From positions 62,001 through 126,000 of the forward strand of contig CAJTTC010000003.1 of the NCBI GenBank assembly GCA_910579295.1: a stretch of 64,000 nt of DNA. Direction: 5' to 3'. The notes beneath the pieces were generated by a model. It worked only from the letters and a program-made list of their open reading frames with translations. It had not been told where the DNA came from and did no database searches. Of this stretch, positions 53,499 to 62,125 are shown one piece after another (within the stretch, counting starts at the first letter, position 1; each line of letters begins with the position of its first letter). A program made the position numbers and the translations under genes. The stretch is from an uncultured Christensenella sp. (GTDB taxonomy: Bacteria; Bacillota_A; Clostridia; Christensenellales; Borkfalkiaceae).

Positions 53499-53963
53499 CT
53501 ATTTTGATTTGACGTGAACGTTCAGGCGGTAAATTATTATACTCTCGACTGTTCGATACACACAATAAACCGCCCAGATAATCCAGGTATATTGCCATTT
53601 CAAAGTTATAAGACTAATCGTTATGTATAACGCGGCCACAACGACAGCGATAACCCAGTTCATAATTTTTCTGTGTTTCGCTATTACCGAATCGCTTTTT
53701 GTCAGCGCGGATTTGATATTTTGTTCCGAAATATCTTTATAGTTTCCGTCGCTTATCCTTTCGCCGTTCAATATTTCGTTTATGCTTACGCCGAAAGTGT
53801 CGCCAAGAGTTTGCAGCATTTCGACGGGCGGTAGATAGTTGCCGGTTTCCCAGCGCGATATAGTTTTATTCGTGACTCCGATTTGCGCACCGAGTTCATC
53901 CTGCGTCAGATTTTTTTCTTTTCGCAACTCAGCTAAAAACGAGCCGATTTTTTGCATATCCAT
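53499..53963 (-). CDS. XRE-type HTH regulator with two C-terminal TM helices
   Basis: A 154-residue protein. The XRE helix-turn-helix occupies residues 1-65 (KNLTQDELGAQIGVTNKTIS as core), then a linker and two hydrophobic segments (about 103-118 and 122-140), so DNA binding is tethered to the membrane. It is divergent from the 54238-57631 operon, with the operon promoter in the shared 274-bp gap, and is the obvious candidate to control it. Confidence 0.9.
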   Translation of the reverse strand: MDMQKIGSFLAELRKEKNLTQDELGAQIGVTNKTISRWETGNYLPPVEMLQTLGDTFGVSINEILNGERISDGNYKDISEQNIKSALTKSDSVIAKHRKIMNWVIAVVVAALYITISLITLKWQYTWIIWAVYCVYRTVESIIIYRLNVHVKSK

Positions 53964-54135
53964 AGACGTTGCTCCTTATTTATGATATTTTAATTGTACC
54001 ATAAAATCATCAGAAACGATTACCCATAAACAGCGAATTTGCAAGTAGTAAAGGACAAATTTTAAGATTTGACGAATAATGTTTTTCGCTTACCGTGCAG
54101 AGCCATAAGAGTATCTGTTTTTGTTTCTATAATTC

Positions 54136-54164
54136 TTGCAATGCCATAAATAAAGTGTTATAAT
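54136..54164 (+). promoter_or_regulatory. Promoter of the SPFH operon
   Basis: TTGCAA (54136-54141), 17-base spacer, TATAAT (54159-54164). The rest of the 53964-54237 gap has no ORF. Confidence 0.8.
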
Positions 54165-54237
54165 TTATACGGTATCATACGAACCAAAAATACGGTTGCA
54201 TCAGCAACAGATTTACGAAAATAAGAGATAAAAGCGA

Positions 54238-55863
54238 ATGATTGAAAAGCAAAATAAACAGGCGGTGGCATTTGCAAGAAAAGTTACCGGAAAATATTTG
54301 AAAGCGATAAAATGCGACACGGAGCGTGACAGGGAAGTTTATTGCAAGTCTTCGACCGATTACTTTAACGCGTCGGAAGAAGAACTGATGACACTTTTGC
54401 TTAACGGCGACGATAACGCTTGTGCGCATTATGTTTTATGGCGCTTGCGGAATAATGCGATTACGGACAGTGATTTGACGTATCTTGACAATGCGTTGGA
54501 TAACATAAACTGCGATTGTGCGCTTATCGGGTGTTTTCTTTACGGCGATAAAAAAAGTCCGTATTATGACGAGAAAAAAGCCTATTATTGCTATGCAATC
54601 ACGGAGCAGTACGGCTTTACAAAAGCGCACAGAATATTGAAAAATTATGGTAAACGCGCAAAACTGATTGACGAAACCGATGACTTGGTTTTGTTTAATA
54701 AGCTAAAAATGTGGGTATCACAACTTAAACACAAATATTCCGCCTTCAGCGTGGACGTTGTTCCTGCGGGATGCTTTGACGTCGTCGATTACAAAAACGC
54801 TTACTTTGTTACCGTGCGTTTGGAGCAGACCAACGGCTATCAGACAGATAAGGAAATCGTTTATTGCGCGTTTGTACGCGGCAGAGATAACGGCGCATAT
54901 TTCGACAGATTGACCGATAATTTAATTGAAGCGTTTGAGATTATTGCGGGAAAGACCAATATACCGCAGGGCGAAATTTATGTTAAAGGAGAGCGCAAAT
55001 ACAATTACGGTGATGCAAAGCCGATGGTCATAGCAAAGAGCGATTCCGTCGATATACTTTCCGACGCGGAAATAAAAATTAAAATTTCGGACGGCGAGCG
55101 GCTCGAAAGCAATATTTGTCCCGCTTGCGGCGGTACGCTAGGTGAAGACGGAGTATGCCTGTCTTGCGGCAATATCCGCGGCAAAGCAGACGGAATAGAA
55201 ATTCGGCGTGCAAACGAACTCGAAGCTCTTATATGCACGCAATGCGGCAGCCCCATTGTGCTTGACGAAAACGGAAAGACCGCGTATTGCTCGGCGTGCG
55301 GGACGACTTTCATCGTAAAAGGTAACGCGCTCGACTGCACTGTGGGAGGCATAAACTACGAAAATATCCGCGCTGATATGCCGCAGGGATGCGAACTGCC
55401 CGATGTAAAGTTCGTGCGGGCGCGTATAGCGGACGGTAAAATCACCGCCGTAATGCCCGAAAGTTTTGAAGTGATGTCGGACGAATTGCGCCGTATAAAG
55501 TATCCCGCAAATGCGCCGCGTTACATATATACTACGCCCGACGCAACGGTGAATCTGAACGTGAATTTCGGCGGTTCGCTCAATAGCAAAGACGTTGCGG
55601 CTTTCGGTAAGCAAATGCTCGCTATGTTGAAAAACTCGCTCTCTTCGGCAAAATTCGGGGAAGCGAAAATCATCGCGTCAAGCGGCAATATTTTCTTTGT
55701 CGATTTTATTTCCGCTGCCATTGACCAGCCTATATATAACGCAATGTTTTTCTTCTCGTTGGACGGGAAACAAGGTATCGGAAGTTGGAACTGTCTCGGT
55801 AAAGACAGATGGTATTGGGCGCCGATTTTCGAACACGCAATAAAAACTATGGAGTTTAACTAA
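54238..55863 (+). CDS. Two-zinc-ribbon hypothetical protein, SPFH operon
   Basis: A 541-residue protein that I do not recognise as a whole. Residues 1-130 are helical, with a Sel1-like stretch; 150-280 is an alpha/beta domain. Two zinc ribbons follow: CPACGGTLGEDGVCLSC near 297 and CTQCGSPIVLDENGKTAYC with CSACG near 340. The last 150 residues (YIYTTPDATVNLNVNF onward) are a beta-rich domain of its own. It is the first gene of the operon and ends 17 bases before the SPFH gene, with an aaaagg site for that gene. A role in sensing or assembly with the SPFH protein is inference. Confidence 0.85.
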   Translation: MIEKQNKQAVAFARKVTGKYLKAIKCDTERDREVYCKSSTDYFNASEEELMTLLLNGDDNACAHYVLWRLRNNAITDSDLTYLDNALDNINCDCALIGCFLYGDKKSPYYDEKKAYYCYAITEQYGFTKAHRILKNYGKRAKLIDETDDLVLFNKLKMWVSQLKHKYSAFSVDVVPAGCFDVVDYKNAYFVTVRLEQTNGYQTDKEIVYCAFVRGRDNGAYFDRLTDNLIEAFEIIAGKTNIPQGEIYVKGERKYNYGDAKPMVIAKSDSVDILSDAEIKIKISDGERLESNICPACGGTLGEDGVCLSCGNIRGKADGIEIRRANELEALICTQCGSPIVLDENGKTAYCSACGTTFIVKGNALDCTVGGINYENIRADMPQGCELPDVKFVRARIADGKITAVMPESFEVMSDELRRIKYPANAPRYIYTTPDATVNLNVNFGGSLNSKDVAAFGKQMLAMLKNSLSSAKFGEAKIIASSGNIFFVDFISAAIDQPIYNAMFFFSLDGKQGIGSWNCLGKDRWYWAPIFEHAIKTMEFN

Positions 55864-55880
55864 TAAAAGGAAATTCAGAT

Positions 55881-56867
55881 ATGGGAATGCTTAAAATAAT
55901 AGAGCTGCACGCATTTGACGATGAAACGTTGGTGCAAAAGTTCGATATGAAAGACAACGTAATAAAAAAAGGGTCTTCGCTTACCGTGCGCGAAAGTCAA
56001 GTGGCTGTATTTTGCGACAAAGGTAAAACGGCGGATGTCTTCGGGGCGGGAACGTATAAACTCAACACCGACAGTTTGCCTGTTATAAGTAAGTTACTTG
56101 CCTGGAAATACGGATTTGAAACACCGTTCAAATCCGAGATTTATTTTGTTAACGTAAAGGAGATTACGGGAATACGGTGGGGAACGTCGAATCCCGTTCC
56201 CGTACAAACAGAATACGGAATTATAAGAATCAGAGGAAACGGAGCATATTCGTTCAAAATTACAGTTCCCGAATTGTTTCTTACGTCGGTCGCGGGTATG
56301 GCGGAATGCTACGAGACGAACAAGTTGAATAAAGCATTGCGGACTTTGCTGGTGGGAAGCATTTCGTCTGCGTTTGCGACTTGTAACGTAAGCCTTTCGG
56401 ATATGACGTCCAAATATGCCGAATTGAGTGAGGAGGTGAAAAAATCCGTTGCGGCACGTTGCGGCGAACTCGGCGTCACACTGACCGCATTCGACATAGA
56501 AAATCTTTCCGTTCCGCCCGAGTTGGAAAAAGCCGTAGACGAAAACGCAAGACTTGGGCTTATGCGAAATAATGTTGATGTGTATGCTAAAATAGCGCAG
56601 GCAGACGCCTTAAAAGCGGCGGCAGGAAACGGGACGGCGGGGACGATTTTGGGCGTTGGCGTCGGTAGTGTGCTTGGCAAAGAAGTGATTTCGTCAAATA
56701 CCATGTCGCCATCGGATATTTGCTCCGTATGCCGAAAACCTATTCAACCCGATAGCAAATTCTGCTCCGGATGCGGTAATCCCATTCCACGATTTTGCTC
56801 TAAGTGCGGAAAGCCGATTGTCGCAGGTGCAAACTTTTGTCCCGAATGCGGGCAAAAGCTAAATTGA
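55881..56867 (+). CDS. SPFH-domain protein with C-terminal zinc ribbons (YdjI-like)
   Basis: A 328-residue protein. The SPFH domain spans roughly residues 20-240 (VRESQVAVFCDKGKTADVFG near 33, ELGVTLTAFDIENLSVPPEL near 195), then a Gly-rich segment GTAGTILGVGVGSVLG near 255, and three ribbons ending CSVCRKP, CSGCGNP, CSKCGKP and CPECGQK. Bacillus YdjI, of the membrane-stress group YdjFGHI, has this layout (formerly called virion core protein-like). Expected in a ring or platform at the membrane. Confidence 0.88.
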   Translation: MGMLKIIELHAFDDETLVQKFDMKDNVIKKGSSLTVRESQVAVFCDKGKTADVFGAGTYKLNTDSLPVISKLLAWKYGFETPFKSEIYFVNVKEITGIRWGTSNPVPVQTEYGIIRIRGNGAYSFKITVPELFLTSVAGMAECYETNKLNKALRTLLVGSISSAFATCNVSLSDMTSKYAELSEEVKKSVAARCGELGVTLTAFDIENLSVPPELEKAVDENARLGLMRNNVDVYAKIAQADALKAAAGNGTAGTILGVGVGSVLGKEVISSNTMSPSDICSVCRKPIQPDSKFCSGCGNPIPRFCSKCGKPIVAGANFCPECGQKLN

Positions 56868-56929
56868 TGATTTGGTATTATAAGCTATGTAATGGCTGTA
56901 AGATAAACTGTAATTTAGCGGAGAAAACA

Positions 56930-57631
56930 GTGAACAAGAATACCATACACAAAATAATAAGTGACTTTGACGTAAAAGCTATACCGCCATTTTTTGATTT
57001 AGAAAAGTACGAAGCAGATTATGAAGTATCCCGTCATTTATTTAAGGCTTTACGTATTAGATATATTGTAAAATCAGAAGTTAAACATCCCGAAAAAGCA
57101 ATCTACGTTAATTTTCATAAAAAATATTTTTCGGTAAGTATCTTCCGTAAAGTTATAGCGGTGAAAAAAGAAATTTTTCAGGATGATTATCAAAACTATG
57201 ACGCTGTTGAAGATATATACAATAAGCTTCAATTGATTTGTAAAAATAAAGATAATATTGCAGACGACGAATTGATATTTGATAAATTGGACGGACAAAT
57301 TGAAAAATACAGCGAATTCAAAGGTATAAAATATCTTAATTCCGATGATTACAACGAAAAGAAAGAGTTGTTTTGGGTAATACATACGCAGTTGGTTAAT
57401 TTAGAAAAAGACGGCAAAATTGCAAGAGAAAAAGGCAAAAAGCCAATAAATTACCTTCAGCAGATAATTGAAAATGACGGTCCCGAATTTTGTTACACAA
57501 TAAAATTCAGACCGATATGGAACGATATGAGAGAATATCAAATCGGTTTGCGTAAGAGGAGAACCGTTACTAAAAAAACTGGAATGATGCTATACTATAA
57601 ATTTCAATTTATCCTTCCAAATAGTTTGTAG
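56930..57631 (+). CDS. Hypothetical protein, third gene of the SPFH operon
   Basis: A 233-residue protein from GTG 56930 (ggagaaaaca site ahead); an ATG at 56867 overlapping the SPFH stop (TGATG) is an alternative with no ribosome site but direct coupling. It is charged and alpha/beta in pattern (KYFSVSIFRKVIAVKKEIF, then IKFRPIWNDMREYQIG), without signal or TM. AT-rich. It is followed by a strong bidirectional terminator. No family recognised. Confidence 0.75.
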   Translation: MNKNTIHKIISDFDVKAIPPFFDLEKYEADYEVSRHLFKALRIRYIVKSEVKHPEKAIYVNFHKKYFSVSIFRKVIAVKKEIFQDDYQNYDAVEDIYNKLQLICKNKDNIADDELIFDKLDGQIEKYSEFKGIKYLNSDDYNEKKELFWVIHTQLVNLEKDGKIAREKGKKPINYLQQIIENDGPEFCYTIKFRPIWNDMREYQIGLRKRRTVTKKTGMMLYYKFQFILPNSL

Positions 57632-57633
57632 TA

Positions 57634-57667
57634 AAAGGCTCTCGAACATCTCGTTCGAGAGCCTTTT
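57634..57667. terminator. Bidirectional terminator of the SPFH operon and glgB
   Basis: AAAAGGCTCTCGAA and TTCGAGAGCCTTTT form a 14-bp stem with loop CATCTCG; A and T runs on both sides serve both strands. Confidence 0.92.
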
Positions 57668-57751
57668 GTCTCGCTTGAAAGTGCAACTCTTAAAAATTTA
57701 GTTTTTTTATTCCCTATGGGAATTGCGCTGTCAGCCGCGTTTTTGTTGTGG

Positions 57752-59857
57752 TTAAGATTTTTTTGTAGTTGTTTTTGCCGCCGTCTTTTTGGGAGCAGTT
57801 GTTTTTGCCGTCGACTTTTTCGCAGTGGTTTTCTTGGCGGCAGGCTTTTTAGGAGCAAGCTCTTCGGGGAGCTCGGACTCGGGCACGTGCGAAGTATCCG
57901 ACTTAGCCGCTTTGTGCGCCTTTGAAACGCGGGTGCGCTCCTTTTTCTCCTTCTTCAACTCCTCCTCGGTACTCTCGTGAAAGGGGATTTCAAATATTAT
58001 CGCCTCATAAGGCTTCAATTTAAAGTTGAGCTTATACGGTCTGCCGTTGCAAAGCTCCTCGACCGCCTCCAAACACATATCCTCGTTGTCGTAACAGGTC
58101 GAGAATATGCGCCTGTATTTGCCCGAAACGGGCGCGCCCACGCCGTAGTAATCGTATGTAGCGGGCGTCATATTGCACACGAATATAAGTCCGTCGTTAT
58201 AGTTCCACGGGTTGCGGCGGATAAAAGAGAATATCGAACGCTGTACGTCGCCGCTCTCTATCCACTCGAACGACTGGCTGTTAGTATCGTTGTACAGAAC
58301 GGGTCTTTCCCTGTACAGATGCAGCAGCGCGCGGTAGCACTCCAAAACGCTCCTGTGGTCGGGATTGTCGCAGAGATGCCAATCGAGGCTGACCTTATAG
58401 TACCACTCGTTAATCTGAGCGAAGTCCTGACCCATAAACAGCAGTTTTTTGCCGGGGTGTCCCATCATCATCGTATAGAAGCACTTCAAGCCGTTGAGCT
58501 TATCCGTGTGATTTCCGGGCATCTTCGTGTACATACTGCCCTTGCCGTACACAACCTCGTCGTGCGAGAGCACAAGCTGATAATGCTCGTTGAAGATGTA
58601 TTCAAACGTGTGCGTCATTAAATAGTGGTGATATTTGCGATAAACGGGGTCTTTTTTAATATAGCTGAGCGTGTCGTTCATCCAGCCCATATTCCACTTC
58701 AAGCCGAAGCCCAGACCGCCCTCCTTTGCAGGAGCGGTTATGCCGTTTATAATCGAGCTGTCCTCGGCTATCATATAAGCGTCGGTGCGCGCACGCAGAA
58801 CGCTGTTTAAGTGGCGGAAAAACTCGAAGCTCTCCAAATTCCATTCGCCGCCGTCCTTGTTGGGACGCCACTCCTGTCTGCCGAACGACGAAAACAGCAT
58901 TGCGGCAACGGCGTCGACGCGCAGTGCGTCGATATGGTATTTATTAACCCAGAAGAACGCCGAGGCAATCAGGAAGTTGGAAACTTCGGGTCTGCCCAAA
59001 TCGAAAGCCTTAGTGCCCCACTCGGGATATTCGGCGCGCAACGGGTCGGAGTACTCATATAGCGGCTTGCCGTCAAAGTTGGCAAGTCCGAAATCGTCCT
59101 TGGGGAAGTGCGCGGGAACCCAATCGAGAATTACGCCTATGCCGTGCTGATGCAGATAGTCGACGAAATACATAAAGTCCTGCGGCGAGCCGTAGCGCGC
59201 GGTGGGGCAGAAATAGCCCGTCACCTGATAGCCCCAGCTCGGGTCGAACGGATACTCGCAAATGCCCATCACCTCTACGTGCGTATAGCCCATATATTCG
59301 ACGTATTCGCAAAGCTCGTGAGCCAAACGTCGGTAGTCGAGAAATTGGTCCTCGTCCCACCACATTTCGGTGTTCTTCTTCCAGCTGCCGAGGTGCACTT
59401 CGTACACTGCCATAGGCTTTTCAAGGTAGTTTTCGCCCTTCTTAGCCTTCATATACTCGCCGTCGCCCCAGGTATAGTCGTTGAGATTTGTGACTATGGA
59501 AGCGTTGGCGGAGCGCTTTTCACTGCCGAACTCGTAAGGGTCGATTTTGCAGACCTCGCTTCCGTCGGCGCGGACTATTAAAAATTTGTACTTGTCGCCC
59601 TCGCGCATTCCGGGGACGAACAGCTCCCATATGCAGTCGTCCACCTTTTCCATTATGTCGCGCCAGGGCGTCCAGCCGTTGCCGTCGGACACAACGCAGA
59701 TTGCGCGCGCGTTAGGCGCCCAGACTACGAAATGCGTGCCGCGTACGCCGTCCACCTCGCGGATATGCGCGCCCATCTTTTCGTACAGCTCGTAGTGAGT
59801 ACCGCGGTGAAAGAGATACCTGTCGAGCTCGCCGAAAAACCTTTTTTCTTTATCCAT
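57752..59857 (-). CDS. glgB: 1,4-alpha-glucan branching enzyme with basic C-terminal tail
   Basis: A 701-residue GH13 branching enzyme for glycogen. A CBM48 domain (residues 20-115) precedes the barrel; catalytic residues are Asp in DALRVDAVAAML near 320, Glu in MIAEDSS near 368 and Asp in LSHDEV near 430. The final 60 or so residues are an unusual Lys/Ala/Thr tail (KKPAAKKTTAKKSTAKTTA and similar), like histone H1 or HU extensions, absent from usual GlgB proteins. The aggggggaata site starts the gene, 66 bases after the GH13 gene. Confidence 0.94.
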   Translation of the reverse strand: MDKEKRFFGELDRYLFHRGTHYELYEKMGAHIREVDGVRGTHFVVWAPNARAICVVSDGNGWTPWRDIMEKVDDCIWELFVPGMREGDKYKFLIVRADGSEVCKIDPYEFGSEKRSANASIVTNLNDYTWGDGEYMKAKKGENYLEKPMAVYEVHLGSWKKNTEMWWDEDQFLDYRRLAHELCEYVEYMGYTHVEVMGICEYPFDPSWGYQVTGYFCPTARYGSPQDFMYFVDYLHQHGIGVILDWVPAHFPKDDFGLANFDGKPLYEYSDPLRAEYPEWGTKAFDLGRPEVSNFLIASAFFWVNKYHIDALRVDAVAAMLFSSFGRQEWRPNKDGGEWNLESFEFFRHLNSVLRARTDAYMIAEDSSIINGITAPAKEGGLGFGLKWNMGWMNDTLSYIKKDPVYRKYHHYLMTHTFEYIFNEHYQLVLSHDEVVYGKGSMYTKMPGNHTDKLNGLKCFYTMMMGHPGKKLLFMGQDFAQINEWYYKVSLDWHLCDNPDHRSVLECYRALLHLYRERPVLYNDTNSQSFEWIESGDVQRSIFSFIRRNPWNYNDGLIFVCNMTPATYDYYGVGAPVSGKYRRIFSTCYDNEDMCLEAVEELCNGRPYKLNFKLKPYEAIIFEIPFHESTEEELKKEKKERTRVSKAHKAAKSDTSHVPESELPEELAPKKPAAKKTTAKKSTAKTTAPKKTAAKTTTKKS

Positions 59858-59923
59858 TTTATATTCCCCCCTGCAATGTTTTTTATTTTATGATACGAAG
59901 CAGCGCAAAACGCTTTTTCATAT

Positions 59924-61960
59924 TCATTCCTCAATGAATTTTTTCGTATACACGCATGCGGATTTGGACGGCAGACTTATAAGCGTTCTGCCGAACTTCA
60001 CCTCCGCCGTCTGCGCAAAACTGCCGTTGTCGCCGAGCGCATAGGCAAGTTTAAGCTCGTCCGTGCGCTTGCCCGTAACAATCCACACGGGCAGAGTCAC
60101 CGCTATGTCTTTGTTACTGCAATTGATAGTTATTATAGCGCAGTCCTCGCCGTCGAAGCGCGCGTAAGAAATATAGCCGTTGCCCGCGTCCAAAGGTTTA
60201 AGCGAGCCCAACCTCAGACAGTGTATCTTTTTGCGCAGGGCAATAGCGCTCTTGTGCACGTTGTAAACTTCCCAATCCTCATTGCCCCAGGGATATGTGC
60301 GCCGACTGTCGGGATCGGTCCAGCCGACCTGTCCGACCTCGTCGCCGTAATACAGAGCGGGACTGCCCACCCAGGTCATCTGAATGAGCACGGCAAGGTA
60401 GAGCACGCGCTTATCGACGCCCTCGCCCGCCGCGTTTCCGCCCAGGGCTCTGAGCGTGCCGACCGTTCCGTTAGTGCGCGTTAAAAAGCGGGAATGGTCG
60501 TGATTTGACAGCTGATTAATCGCACAGTCAAGAGCGGGACGGGGCAGGCGCGCACTGTTTTTGATCATCGCCTCGAAGAACGCTCTGCCGTCGTACAGCT
60601 TGCCGTAATCAATCGAATAAGAATGCTTTTCCATACCCGTCAGAAACCAGGTTACGGGCTCCATAAACGCGTCGTAATTCATTACGGAATCCCACTCGCC
60701 GCCGTTGAGCCACGCCGAGGGGTCGCCGTAGTGCTCGGCAAAGACGAACGCCTGCGGATTAGCTTCGCGTACGCGCTCTTTGAACGTTTTCCAGAATTTG
60801 TGATTAAACTTGGAACTGTGACCCAGATCCGCCGCCACGTCCAGCCGCCAGCCGTCGGCGTTGAAGGGCGCGCCGACCCACCTTTCGCCCACCTGCCAAA
60901 TCTTTTCGCACAATTCGGCGCTCTTTTCGTAGTTGAGCTTGGGAAGCGTGACGTGATCCCACCACCCCTCGTACGGGCTGTCGCTTATGCGCGGTTTGCT
61001 GAATTTGAAGTAATTGCGGTAGGGGCTGTCGACCGACTGATAAGCGCCCTTTTCATAGCCGTCTTTGTTGAGATATATACCCTCTCTGTCCATCCATTTA
61101 TGGAAAGAACCGCAGTGATTGAACACGCCGTCCACCACTACTTTTATGCCCATACCGTGCATCTTTTCTATGAGGCGGGCAAAGTACTCGTTGGACTTTT
61201 CAAGATTTGTCCTGCTTGTCACTCTGCGGATATACTTGGGCGCGTAGCCGTTGTGCGTCTCCCAGCCCTGCATATAGTGGTCGACGTCGTCCTCGATTAC
61301 GGCGAGATGCGGGTCGATATAGTCGTAGTCCTGCGTATCGTACTTATGGTTTGACGGCGATATGAAGAGCGGATTGAAATATACCGCTTCTACGCCCAGC
61401 TCCTTTAAATAACCGAGCTTTTGCTCGACGCCCTGCAAGTCGCCGCCGTAAAAGCAGTTTACGTCCATCGCATCGGGAATTTTACTCCAATCGCGTATTC
61501 TGCGCGAATGTCCGCCCGTGTAGAAGTACTCGTTGTCCTCGACGTCGTTGTCGGGATTGCCGTTGCAGAAGCGGTCGCAGTAAATCTGATAAAATACACT
61601 GCCCCTCGCCCACTCGGGCACGCTCTGATTGGGCGCGAACGAGAAATTAAATTCCTCCTGATTGTTCGTGACCGCTCCCGTACGGTTGTAAAACAGCTCG
61701 TCGTCATCGTCAACCAGCTTAAAAAAATAACTTACGGGCTTTAAACCGCAAGTAAAAGTTACTGCGTAAAAGTCGAAGCTCTCGTCGCGTCTTGCGAGCT
61801 TTTTCATAACCCGCGCTTTGCCGTTTATGATTGCATACGCCTTATTTACGTCGTTTCTAAGCGTGCGGAAAATGAGCGTTACCCTGTCGCCCGTCTTGGG
61901 CTCGTACGGCGTTTTAAAGCTCTCCGTTTCGTCTGTGAATAATGCCTGTCTGTTAATCAT
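59924..61960 (-). CDS. GH13 alpha-glycosidase (cyclomaltodextrinase/neopullulanase type)
   Basis: A 678-residue cytosolic glucosidase. An N-terminal CBM34-like beta domain (1-125) precedes the barrel: VFNHCG (H of region I) near 262, DGWRLDVA (nucleophile Asp) near 353, FVFAEHYG (acid Glu) near 384 and LSNHDHSRF (Asp) near 456. No signal peptide, so it acts on imported malto-oligosaccharides or cyclodextrins. It is transcribed with glgB from the promoter at 61983-62011. Confidence 0.93.
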   Translation of the reverse strand: MINRQALFTDETESFKTPYEPKTGDRVTLIFRTLRNDVNKAYAIINGKARVMKKLARRDESFDFYAVTFTCGLKPVSYFFKLVDDDDELFYNRTGAVTNNQEEFNFSFAPNQSVPEWARGSVFYQIYCDRFCNGNPDNDVEDNEYFYTGGHSRRIRDWSKIPDAMDVNCFYGGDLQGVEQKLGYLKELGVEAVYFNPLFISPSNHKYDTQDYDYIDPHLAVIEDDVDHYMQGWETHNGYAPKYIRRVTSRTNLEKSNEYFARLIEKMHGMGIKVVVDGVFNHCGSFHKWMDREGIYLNKDGYEKGAYQSVDSPYRNYFKFSKPRISDSPYEGWWDHVTLPKLNYEKSAELCEKIWQVGERWVGAPFNADGWRLDVAADLGHSSKFNHKFWKTFKERVREANPQAFVFAEHYGDPSAWLNGGEWDSVMNYDAFMEPVTWFLTGMEKHSYSIDYGKLYDGRAFFEAMIKNSARLPRPALDCAINQLSNHDHSRFLTRTNGTVGTLRALGGNAAGEGVDKRVLYLAVLIQMTWVGSPALYYGDEVGQVGWTDPDSRRTYPWGNEDWEVYNVHKSAIALRKKIHCLRLGSLKPLDAGNGYISYARFDGEDCAIITINCSNKDIAVTLPVWIVTGKRTDELKLAYALGDNGSFAQTAEVKFGRTLISLPSKSACVYTKKFIEE

Positions 61961-61982
61961 AATCTGTCCTTACTACCATTGA

Positions 61983-62011
61983 ATTATATCATATCAAAGC
62001 GGTAAAGTCAA
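61983..62011 (-). promoter_or_regulatory. Promoter of the GH13-glgB pair
   Basis: On the minus strand TTGACT (62011-62006), 17-base spacer, TATAAT (61988-61983). Confidence 0.8.
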
Positions 62012-62045
62012 TAAGTATTATTGATTGAAACTGCAATTTATGCCG

Positions 62046-62074
62046 TTGACAAGAGGTCGGCGGTGTGATAATAT
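62046..62074 (+). promoter_or_regulatory. Consensus promoter of the YitT gene
   Basis: TTGACA (62046-62051), 17-base spacer, TAATAT (62069-62074). Its -35 lies 35 bp from the -35 of the divergent GH13 promoter. Confidence 0.85.
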
Positions 62075-62125
62075 TATATGGCTTGAACAAGCAATATAAA
62101 AAAAAGCGGAGCTTAATATTTTACT

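Larger units (their letters stand above)
48477..57724. repeat. 19-bp inverted repeat bracketing the second accessory region
   Basis: AATTCCCATAGGGAATAAA at 48477-48495 reappears as its exact reverse complement at 57706-57724. Each copy contains a near-palindrome ATTCCCATAGGGAAT. Everything between (recombinase, relaxase, Sel1/XRE/SPFH genes) is accessory in character, and the glycogen and hppA genes lie outside. It may be an integration or insertion boundary, but no target duplication is evident. Confidence 0.5.

Noticed and set aside
56867..56929. ATG start of the third SPFH-operon gene at the SPFH stop
   Set aside because: It would be coupled, but no ribosome site exists and the added 21 residues look non-coding; the GTG at 56930 is preferred.
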